This document shows positions 1 through 4,671 of a DNA stretch of 7,286 bases, one piece after another. Each line of letters begins with the position of its first letter. Within the stretch, counting starts at the first letter, position 1. The notes below the pieces were generated by a model, which was given only the letters and a program-made list of their open reading frames with translations, searched no databases and was not told the origin of the DNA. Made by a program: the position numbers and the translations under genes. This DNA is from Verrucomicrobiota bacterium (lineage in GTDB: Bacteria > Verrucomicrobiota > Verrucomicrobiia > Opitutales > Opitutaceae), in assembly GCA_023447015.1 (NCBI GenBank), contig JAEXPG010000430.1, positions 1 to 7,286 on the forward strand, given 5' to 3'.

Positions 1-6
1 GAACAG

Positions 7-22
7 CGGGGGTGGTGCCCCG
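7..22 (-). terminator. possible weak terminator hairpin after nrfA
   Basis: Directly downstream of the nrfA stop, the minus strand can form a 5-bp all-GC stem (CGGGG/CCCCG) with a 6-nt loop, followed by CTGTTC before the window edge. There is no real U-tract. A stem this short is easily found by chance in GC-rich DNA, so this is only a candidate transcript end. Confidence 0.22.
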
Positions 23-37
23 TCTTCGTGGGAGTGG

Positions 38-1471
38 TTACGGCTGCGGGGGCGCGGCGGCGGCGGTGGGCTGCGCGGCGGGCCGGAGCAGGAGCGCACG
101 GAGGGCCTTCTGGCCTTTGCGGCTGAAGTCGATCGATTCGCCGAGGATGCGGGCGGCTTCGTCGGGGGCGTGGAAGCCGGTGGAGTTCTCCGCCTCGACG
201 AAGTCGAAGAAGAACTGCGCCTTGCGCTGGAAATCGCGGCCCTCCTTGAGTTGCTCGTCGGTGGCGCCGGCGTCCTTCGCCGCCTTGAGGTCGTCGATGA
301 GGTCCATGAGCGCGTCGATGGCGACGTTGCGCAGGTTGTGGAAGCGGGTCTGGATCGTCTCGACGCGGTCCTTGAGCTCCTGCTCGGACCACTTGTGGCA
401 GGTCTGGCAGGAGCGGTTGATGTCGAGCAGCGGCGAGCGCACGTGGTGGTCGCTGACCTTGTGCGCGCCCTCGCGCTTGTAGGGCATGTGGCAGTCGGCG
501 CAGGCGACGCCGCTGCGGGCGTGGATGCCCTGGCTCCACATCTCAAACTCGGGGTGCTGGGCCTTGAGGGTGGGGGCGCCGGTCTCCTTGTGCGTCCAAT
601 CCTTGAAGCCCTGCTGGTCGTAGTAGGCGAGGATCTGCTCGACCTTCTGGCCGTTATGCCAGGGGAAGGTGAGCTTCTTCTCCGGGCCCTTGAAGTAGTA
701 CTCGACGTGGCATTGGCCGCAGACGTAGCTGCGCATCTCCTGGCGGGTGGCGTCGCGGTTGACGTCGTAGTCCTTCACCCCTTGGGCGGCCTTGAGGTTG
801 CGCATGCCCTCCATGAAGGCCGGGCGGGTGACGCGCAGGGCCATGTTGGCCGGGTCGTGGCAGTCGATGCAGGACACGGGGTGGTCGCCGAGCTTGGCGG
901 CATCGGCGTAGGGCATGGCGCAGATCTTCTCGAAGCCCTTGAGCGGATCGCCGTCGCCGGCCTTCTTGTACGCGGTGACCATCGAGGCGTGGCAGTTGAG
1001 GCAGGCCCCCGGCTGTTTCACGGCGTGCTGGCGGCCGGTGAACGTCTGGTCCTCGAGCATGTAGGCGTGGCCGCGCTCCTCGCGGAAATCGACGGCGAAC
1101 GCATAGCCGGCCCACATCTTCTTCAGGCGCGGATCCTCCTCGATCTTCGACTGGGAGACGGTGCTGCGCGGATCGGCCTCGGTGGGGGTGCGGGGGAGGG
1201 CGTCGCTGCCGCCGTAGCGGGTGCGCTGCTGGTCGACGGTGCGCTTGTAGTCGTCGTATTGCAGCGGGAAATTCTTCCCCCAGACGGCGGGATCGGTGGT
1301 GTCGTCGGTCAGCTCGACGACCTTGAAGAACGGAACCTTCGCCTCCTGCTTGCGCTCGAAGATGTTCATGAGCAGCGCGAGGGCGCCGCCGGCGGCCAGG
1401 GCGGCGAGGACGGCGGCAAGGAGGAAACGGGGGCCGGAGCCGCGGCGGGATGAGGGCGAGGGGGTGCTCAT
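38..1471 (-). CDS. nrfA: NrfA, pentaheme ammonia-forming cytochrome c nitrite reductase (CxxCH heme-1 type)
   Basis: This is the catalytic subunit of DNRA: it reduces nitrite to ammonium with six electrons on the outer face of the cytoplasmic membrane. The 477-residue protein starts with a basic stretch and a hydrophobic segment (about residues 14-36), which is either a signal peptide or an uncleaved anchor. Five heme motifs are visible: CLNCH 157-161, CIDCH 201-205, CGQCH 251-255, CADCH 324-328 and CQTCH 355-359. By family comparison the active-site residues are Arg147, Tyr258 and His306, and the calcium ligands are Glu257, Tyr258, Lys303 and Gln305 (in KAQHPEFE). The C-terminal ENSTGFHAP segment is also typical. 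The catalytic heme 1 has CxxCH rather than the CxxCK of E. coli, so a dedicated CxxCK heme lyase should not be needed (inference). The gene lies 103 bp after nrfH and is probably co-transcribed. No Shine-Dalgarno sequence precedes the ATG; the start was chosen because it gives a full-length export signal. Confidence 0.96.
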   Translation of the reverse strand: MSTPSPSSRRGSGPRFLLAAVLAALAAGGALALLMNIFERKQEAKVPFFKVVELTDDTTDPAVWGKNFPLQYDDYKRTVDQQRTRYGGSDALPRTPTEADPRSTVSQSKIEEDPRLKKMWAGYAFAVDFREERGHAYMLEDQTFTGRQHAVKQPGACLNCHASMVTAYKKAGDGDPLKGFEKICAMPYADAAKLGDHPVSCIDCHDPANMALRVTRPAFMEGMRNLKAAQGVKDYDVNRDATRQEMRSYVCGQCHVEYYFKGPEKKLTFPWHNGQKVEQILAYYDQQGFKDWTHKETGAPTLKAQHPEFEMWSQGIHARSGVACADCHMPYKREGAHKVSDHHVRSPLLDINRSCQTCHKWSEQELKDRVETIQTRFHNLRNVAIDALMDLIDDLKAAKDAGATDEQLKEGRDFQRKAQFFFDFVEAENSTGFHAPDEAARILGESIDFSRKGQKALRALLLRPAAQPTAAAAPPQP

Positions 1472-1490
1472 GGCGGAGGAGACTTGAAGC

Positions 1491-1551
1491 GGGGGGCGAG
1501 GCGAGCGGGGCGAGAGGCGGGGACGGCGCTGGGGAGGAATTGGTACGGGGG
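1491..1551 (+). other. G-run cluster (possible G-quadruplex) between nrfH and nrfA
   Basis: The plus strand, which is the template strand for nrfHA, has five runs of at least four G at 1491-1496, 1507-1510, 1519-1522, 1531-1534 and 1547-1551. They are separated by 8 to 12 nt. Loops this long exceed the strict quadruplex rule (1-7 nt), but four-tetrad cores tolerate longer loops. The nrf mRNA in the whole 103-nt gap is correspondingly C-rich: 57 C against 19 G by my count. This could slow RNA polymerase or serve as a Rho-loading region; neither can be shown from sequence alone. Confidence 0.4.
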
Positions 1552-1574
1552 TGATGAGGCGCCAGTGCCTGGCC

Positions 1575-2027
1575 TCACTTCATGTGGCCGACGTGGCCGT
1601 GGCACTGGATGCAGGAGAGCCCGCCGGCGCCGGCGTGGGGCGAGGCGACATCGCCGGCGATATCGGCGTGGCAGCGGCGGCAGGCATTCTCGGTGATGCG
1701 GCGGCTTTTCTCGCGGGCCTGGATATTCTCGGGGTAGGCGCCGGTGGTGAAATAGAAGGAGTGCCAGAAGCCGTTCTCCGCCTTGGTGGCGTATTTGCCG
1801 AGGAGGGTGTGCGGGGTGTGGCAGTCGTTGCAGGTCGCCACGGAGTGGTGGCTCGACTTCAGCCAACCGGAGTACTGGTTCTCCATCACGTGGCAGTTGG
1901 CGCAGGCCTGCGGGTTGTTGGAGAGGTACGAGTAGCCCTTGGCGTAGACGAACGTGTACGCACCGACGCCGAGGGCGAGGCCGACAAGGGCCCCCAGCAA
2001 CGTGCCGGAAATCACGCTCGCTTTCAT
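1575..2027 (-). CDS. nrfH: NrfH, tetraheme quinol dehydrogenase / membrane anchor of NrfA (NapC/NirT family)
   Basis: This small membrane-anchored cytochrome takes electrons from menaquinol and passes them to NrfA. The 150-residue protein has one N-terminal transmembrane helix (about residues 6-28), then four heme motifs: CANCH 42-46, CNDCH 66-70, CRRCH 116-120 and CIQCH 139-143. CANCHVM places Met48 just after heme 1, matching the unusual methionine heme ligand known for Desulfovibrio vulgaris NrfH. Lys82, in the KYATKAENGFWHS segment, is a good candidate for the quinol-site lysine. The length is normal for NrfH and shorter than NapC. It is the first gene of the nrfHA pair, with nrfA 103 bp downstream. 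An FNR-type site lies about 55 bp upstream of the ATG. There is no clear ribosome-binding site; the start was chosen because the helix begins a few residues later. Confidence 0.95.
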   Translation of the reverse strand: MKASVISGTLLGALVGLALGVGAYTFVYAKGYSYLSNNPQACANCHVMENQYSGWLKSSHHSVATCNDCHTPHTLLGKYATKAENGFWHSFYFTTGAYPENIQAREKSRRITENACRRCHADIAGDVASPHAGAGGLSCIQCHGHVGHMK

Positions 2028-2081
2028 TGGTTGGACGATCCGGCCCGGAGCCGCGGGAGCAATGCTCGGGGCCGGCGAAGA

Positions 2082-2095
2082 TTGATGCGCGTCAA
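2082..2095 (-). promoter_or_regulatory. FNR/CRP-type binding site upstream of nrfH
   Basis: The sequence TTGATGCGCGTCAA matches the FNR consensus TTGAT-N4-ATCAA in 9 of its 10 specified bases; on the nrfH strand it reads TTGACGCGCATCAA. Its centre is about 61 bp before the nrfH start codon, which suits an activator site with a short leader. FNR-family control of nrf operons is well established in other bacteria. I could not find a convincing -10 hexamer in the GC-rich DNA between the site and the gene, so the transcription start is unresolved. The regulator may be FNR or another CRP/FNR-family protein. Confidence 0.6.
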
Positions 2096-2101
2096 ATGAA
2101 T

Positions 2102-2115
2102 GACGGTTTTCCGTC
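2102..2115 (-). terminator. candidate terminator hairpin of the DUF5069 gene
   Basis: On the minus strand GACGG-AAAA-CCGTC forms a 5-bp stem with an A4 loop, followed by ATTCATTT, a weak T-rich stretch. It lies 117 bp after the DUF5069 stop and just before the FNR-type site of nrfH, where a terminator insulating the two units would be expected. A competing stem uses the same arm: 2110-2117 pairs perfectly over 8 bp with 2144-2151. Confidence 0.33.
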
Positions 2116-2162
2116 GCAGCGCGAACCGGCGCCCCAGTTTTCGGCGACGGAGCTTCGGGCTG

Positions 2163-2177
2163 CCCGCCGGAGGCGGG
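2163..2177. repeat. short GC inverted repeat downstream of the DUF5069 gene
   Basis: CCCGCC-GGA-GGCGGG is a perfect 6-bp stem with a 3-nt loop, 55 bp beyond the DUF5069 stop codon. It has no U-tract on either strand. The 9-mer GGCGGGACC at its right arm (2172-2180) recurs in the hairpin at 4494-4513, so the two may belong to one dispersed intergenic family or may simply be GC-rich transcript-end stems. The rest of the 204-bp gap between this gene and nrfH holds only the FNR-type site and the nearby candidate terminator. Confidence 0.35.
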
Positions 2178-2231
2178 ACCGGCGGTGTGCGATGGATCCA
2201 GGCGTGGGACCGCCTTGTCCGGAGATGATCC

Positions 2232-2696
2232 CTACTCGATGCGGCCTTCGTCGAAGTCGATCAGGTCGGGGACGCTGACGATGGTGTCGATCCGGTCGGT
2301 GCAGCCCATGGCGGTGAGGGCGTCGCGGAGGAATTCTCGGCCGGCGGGTGTCATGCCCTTCTGCACGAACTCGCGGTTCCATTTTGCCGCTCGTACGTCG
2401 GCAGGGAAGAGCGCGAGCAGGCGGCGGTCGACCTCGGCATCGTCGGCCCCGGCCTCGCGCACGGCCTGTTCGACGGCGTCGGGTTCGACGCCGAGGTGGA
2501 GACAAAGGAAGCGGTCACACCCGCGCTTGTAGTTCTTCGCGTAGCTGGCCGGGAGTTTCCCGTGTTCCTGCACGTAGCGGATCTTCGCGATGAAACGCGG
2601 CAGATACAGCAGGCCCGTGGCCGGGTGCGGCAGGTACGGCGACGGCAGGCAGGTGAGGACTTCGCCGGAGGAGCCGGGGATCGGGCGGGAGAGCAT
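2232..2696 (-). CDS. DUF5069 domain-containing protein, function unknown
   Basis: This is a 154-residue cytoplasmic protein with no signal peptide or membrane segment. I recognise the DUF5069 pattern: GLLYLPRFIAKIR near residues 28-40, the KLPASYAKNYKRGCDRFLC segment at about 47-65, and the C-terminal DLIDFDEGR at 144-152. Family members are common in Verrucomicrobia and Planctomycetes and have no established function. Three of the four cysteines (Cys60, Cys65, Cys132) lie in the conserved domain, the fourth being Cys16 near the N-terminus; nothing shows metal binding. The frame stays open far upstream, antisense to the phospholipase gene. I chose the ATG at 2696 because it gives the family's usual length (about 150 residues) and clears the neighbouring gene. 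No Shine-Dalgarno sequence is present, and a G-quadruplex motif covers the start on the opposite strand. The gene is divergent from the phospholipase D gene. Confidence 0.85.
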   Translation of the reverse strand: MLSRPIPGSSGEVLTCLPSPYLPHPATGLLYLPRFIAKIRYVQEHGKLPASYAKNYKRGCDRFLCLHLGVEPDAVEQAVREAGADDAEVDRRLLALFPADVRAAKWNREFVQKGMTPAGREFLRDALTAMGCTDRIDTIVSVPDLIDFDEGRIE

Positions 2697-2724
2697 GGGC
2701 GGGAGGGTGACGGGCGGTGGCGGG
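2676..2724 (+). other. strict G-quadruplex motif spanning the DUF5069 start codon
   Basis: Eight runs of three or four G lie on the plus strand at 2676-2679, 2683-2685, 2687-2689, 2697-2699, 2701-2703, 2705-2707, 2712-2714 and 2722-2724. Every loop is 7 nt or shorter. The tightest four-run core is 2697-2714, with loops of 1, 1 and 4 nt. It abuts the DUF5069 ATG, whose complement is at 2694-2696. The plus strand is the template strand for that gene. A quadruplex here could affect transcription of the gene or of the divergent phospholipase gene; this is inference from the motif. Confidence 0.55.
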
Positions 2725-2837
2725 TGGAACGGCAACGACGGCTGAGCAGTAGGAGCGGGCGGCTCCACCGGCGCAAGAACGGGAGTGGACGGTTGCCGGC
2801 CGCGGGACGAGGTGCCGGTCCGGATGCGGTGCGGAGT

Positions 2838-2855
2838 TGCCGCCGGCCGGCGGCA
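2838..2855. repeat. 18-bp perfect palindrome before the phospholipase D gene
   Basis: TGCCGCCGGCCGGCGGCA is its own reverse complement across all 18 bases. It ends 18 bp before the ATG at 2874, in the 177-bp divergent gap, so it is placed like a repressor operator or an mRNA hairpin near the start. GC-rich DNA makes such dyads less surprising, and no known regulator consensus is recognised. I saw no convincing -35/-10 pair elsewhere in this gap. Confidence 0.4.
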
Positions 2856-2873
2856 TGTGAAAGCTGGCCGCGG

Positions 2874-3992
2874 ATGCAGAACGGACTCCAGTCGCAATGG
2901 CTGCCGAACGGCGAGACCGCCTTCCAGCGCATGCTGGCCGCGATCGAGGCGGCGACGGAGTCGGTGCGACTGGAGACGTACATCTTTGCCGTCGGCAGCC
3001 CGGGCGACCAGTTCCGCGCCGCACTGGCCGCAGCGGCGGGCCGCAAGGTGCGCGTCGAGGTCCTGGTCGACGGTGTCGGGTCCTACGCGTTGCCGTCGGA
3101 CTATTGGTCTCCCGTGCGCGCGGCGGGTGGCGATGTCCGGATCTTCAATCCGGTCGCGCTCAAGCGCATCGCGATCCGCGATCACCGCAAGCTGCTGCTG
3201 ATCGACGACCGGATCGCGTTCATCGGCGGGTTCAACATCGCACCGGAGTACGTCGGCGACGGGGTGACGCGCGGCTGGTGCGATTTCGGCCTCGAGCTCC
3301 ACGGCCCGGTGGCGGCGGTGCTGGGCGAGACCTTCGAAGTGCTCTTCCGTCACCACGATTTCCGGCACCCGCGACTGGGCCGTTGGCGGCGGACGCCCCT
3401 GCGCCGGGCGTTGCGCGACCACTCCCGCGAGCTGGTGCTCGCCACCGGCCCCGGTCTGGGCCGCAACGTCTTCCACCGCCGGCTGCAGCACGACCTCGGT
3501 CGGGCACGGGATGTCGAGATCGTGTCGGCCTACTTCGTGCCGGGCTACCGGCTGCGGCGGGCGTTGCGGATGGTCGTGAAGCGCGGCGGCACGGTGCAGC
3601 TGCTGCTGGCGGGCCGCACCGACGTGCCGCTGGCGCAGCGGGCCGGCCGGGCGTTCTACGGCGGCCTGTTGCGCGCCAAGGTCGCGATCGACGAGTACCA
3701 GCCGCAGGTGCTGCACGCGAAGCTGGCGATCGTGGACGACGCGGTGTTCGTGGGGTCGTCGAACCTCGACGCCCGGTCGATGGCGATCAACTACGAGATC
3801 ATGGTGCGCATCGAGGACCGGAGCCTTGCCGCGGAAGGCCGGGCGTTGATCGCCGCCGCCCGGCAGCATGCGGTGGCGGTGCGGGAGCATCGGCGCGGTT
3901 TCCTGCAACGGCTGCGCGAGGGTTGGGCACGTTTTCTCCTCACGCGCGTTGATCCCTGGCTCGCACGGCGGCAACTGCGGCGGCTGGTGTGA
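2874..3992 (+). CDS. phospholipase D family protein, cardiolipin synthase ClsB-like
   Basis: This 372-residue protein has two HKD phosphodiesterase motifs: HRKLLLID with His104, Lys106 and Asp111, followed by the GGFN turn (118-121); and HAKLAIVD with His281, Lys283 and Asp288, followed by GSSN (294-297). Enzymes of this type join two phospholipids, or phosphatidylglycerol with another lipid, to make cardiolipin. The opening segment WLPNGETAFQRMLAAIEAA and the SVRLETYIF strand match the usual start of the first domain. There is no N-terminal transmembrane pair, unlike ClsA, so a ClsB-type peripheral protein is more likely. The C-terminal 35 residues are Arg-rich and amphipathic, which could bind membrane. 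The ATG at 2874 was chosen because it directly precedes the domain; the frame stays open upstream, but that stretch has no family similarity. No Shine-Dalgarno sequence is visible. The exact lipid substrate cannot be told from sequence. Confidence 0.9.
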   Translation: MQNGLQSQWLPNGETAFQRMLAAIEAATESVRLETYIFAVGSPGDQFRAALAAAAGRKVRVEVLVDGVGSYALPSDYWSPVRAAGGDVRIFNPVALKRIAIRDHRKLLLIDDRIAFIGGFNIAPEYVGDGVTRGWCDFGLELHGPVAAVLGETFEVLFRHHDFRHPRLGRWRRTPLRRALRDHSRELVLATGPGLGRNVFHRRLQHDLGRARDVEIVSAYFVPGYRLRRALRMVVKRGGTVQLLLAGRTDVPLAQRAGRAFYGGLLRAKVAIDEYQPQVLHAKLAIVDDAVFVGSSNLDARSMAINYEIMVRIEDRSLAAEGRALIAAARQHAVAVREHRRGFLQRLREGWARFLLTRVDPWLARRQLRRLV

Positions 3993-4049
3993 TCCGGGCG
4001 CGGGTCGGGCGCGTGGGGTGGTGGCCGCGCCGCAGGCGCACGCTGACGG

Positions 4050-4078
4050 TTGACACCTCGTTCCCGCCGCCGCGTAGT
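4050..4078 (+). promoter_or_regulatory. candidate promoter with perfect -35, possibly leaderless
   Basis: A perfect TTGACA lies at 4050-4055, followed by a 17-bp spacer and CGTAGT at 4073-4078. The latter matches only three of six -10 bases and lacks the key second-position A. If this promoter is real, the expected transcription start falls at about 4085, the A of the ATG of the small exported protein gene, giving a leaderless mRNA. The weak -10 keeps this tentative. Confidence 0.33.
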
Positions 4079-4084
4079 GCGGCC

Positions 4085-4435
4085 ATGTCCGCGTCACCGT
4101 CCCCGATCGTCAGGCTGCTCGCCTGGGTGACCGTGTCCGCGTTCCTGCTGACGGCGGCCCCGGGGGCGCGGCAGCTCGCGGGGCCCCAGGGCCGGCAACA
4201 ATGGGCGCCGGCCATCGATGAACTCGCCCACGTTCTGGCGCCGGTCGGCCCCGGCCTGCCCCAGGGTTTCTCGCCGCTTCCGCTCTCCAAGGTGAGGGAC
4301 GTGGTGGCCGCTCCGGATGGTGGTTGCCTGGTCGCTCCGAATTTTCTGCGCCCTGCGCAACTCAAGTCGGGCCGTGCGCGGCCGGCGGTTGTGCCGCGGT
4401 TGAGTCTGGTCGGGCTGGTGGAGTTGCGAATCTGA
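4085..4435 (+). CDS. hypothetical small exported protein (116 aa)
   Basis: I do not recognise this family. The 116-residue product has a short N-terminus with one Arg, then a hydrophobic stretch (about residues 8-25, PIVRLLAWVTVSAFLLTAA). This looks like a signal peptide with possible cleavage near Ala28 or, less likely, a membrane anchor. The mature part is rich in Pro, Gly, Ala and Leu, and has one cysteine (Cys81), a PDGGCLVAP turn and a hydrophobic C-terminal strand ending SLVGLVELRI. It has no repeats or known motif. Third codon positions are mostly G or C, as in the neighbouring genes, and no credible gene lies opposite. The frame could be entered further upstream (ATG 3989), but the ATG at 4085 places the signal peptide at the N-terminus and follows a TTGACA box. 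It lies 92 bp after the phospholipase gene and 236 bp before the SecA-family gene. A chance open frame remains possible. Confidence 0.52.
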   Translation: MSASPSPIVRLLAWVTVSAFLLTAAPGARQLAGPQGRQQWAPAIDELAHVLAPVGPGLPQGFSPLPLSKVRDVVAAPDGGCLVAPNFLRPAQLKSGRARPAVVPRLSLVGLVELRI

Positions 4436-4493
4436 GAGCGGGCTCGGGCCGGCGCGCGGTTTCCTCGCGTCGGCCACACCGCTGTCGTCGCCG

Positions 4494-4513
4494 GGCGGGA
4501 CCCAAGTCCCGCC
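4494..4513 (+). terminator. stem-loop, possible terminator of the small exported protein gene
   Basis: GGCGGGAC and GTCCCGCC form a perfect 8-bp stem around a CCAA loop, 58 bp beyond the stop at 4435. No U-tract follows (the next bases are GCGCTTCCT), so it would be a non-canonical terminator, an mRNA-end stabiliser or an extragenic repeat. The 9-mer GGCGGGACC is shared with the intergenic hairpin at 2163-2177. Confidence 0.4.
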
Positions 4514-4537
4514 GCGCTTCCTCCGATACGCCTCCGT

Positions 4538-4549
4538 GCTCCGCGGAGC
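4538..4549. repeat. 12-bp perfect palindrome upstream of the SecA-family gene
   Basis: GCTCCGCGGAGC is self-complementary over 12 bp. It is one of several inverted repeats in the 236-bp gap between the small exported protein gene and the SecA-family gene. Its position, 122 bp before the ATG, would allow a role as an operator, but no regulator is recognised and GC-rich chance is plausible. Confidence 0.3.
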
Positions 4550-4606
4550 GCGCCTTGCCCACCATCAACAGAAGGCCCGCAGGGGCAGGGGACGTTTGGT
4601 GATCCC

Positions 4607-4649
4607 CGCCTGCCGCCAGGCGAAGGCCCGGAACAACCGGCCCTTCGCC
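4607..4649 (+). promoter_or_regulatory. overlapping hairpins in the leader of the SecA-family gene
   Basis: Two inverted repeats share bases, so only one can fully fold at a time. The first is CGCCTG-CCGC-CAGGCG (4607-4622, 6-bp stem). The second pairs 4619-4631 with 4637-4649, matching 12 of 13 bases with one C-C mismatch around the loop AACAA. The second ends 22 nt before the ATG at 4672. The arm segment GAAGGCCCG (4622-4630) also occurs at 4571-4579, giving a third pairing option. This arrangement resembles a switchable leader, but no riboswitch class or leader peptide is recognised. Confidence 0.42.
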
Positions 4650-4671
4650 CCGCCAACCACCACGCCATCCG

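Noticed and set aside
1184..1200. G-runs inside nrfA as a further quadruplex
   Set aside because: Only three close runs of three or more G are present, so a four-stranded core is not supported, and the bases are explained by coding sequence.
170..1453. Long plus-strand open frame opposite nrfA
   Set aside because: The product is a low-complexity Leu/Val/Gly/Ala sequence complementary to a gene with five heme motifs; it is an antisense shadow.
1551..2099. Plus-strand open frame opposite nrfH
   Set aside because: Gly/Val/Ala-rich shadow of the tetraheme gene, with no independent support.
2496..2873. Extending the phospholipase D gene upstream in the same frame
   Set aside because: The added 126 residues overlap the DUF5069 gene on the other strand and show no family similarity. 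The ATG at 2874 starts directly at the conserved first domain.
2697..4097. Extending the DUF5069 gene upstream to a 621-residue protein
   Set aside because: The extra part is antisense to the phospholipase D gene and has a biased shadow composition. The family is normally about 150 residues, which the ATG at 2696 gives.
4324..4602. Open frame overlapping the small exported gene and ending before the SecA-family gene
   Set aside because: Arg/Ala/Gly-rich composition, no motif, overlap with a better-supported frame, and it runs through the intergenic inverted repeats.
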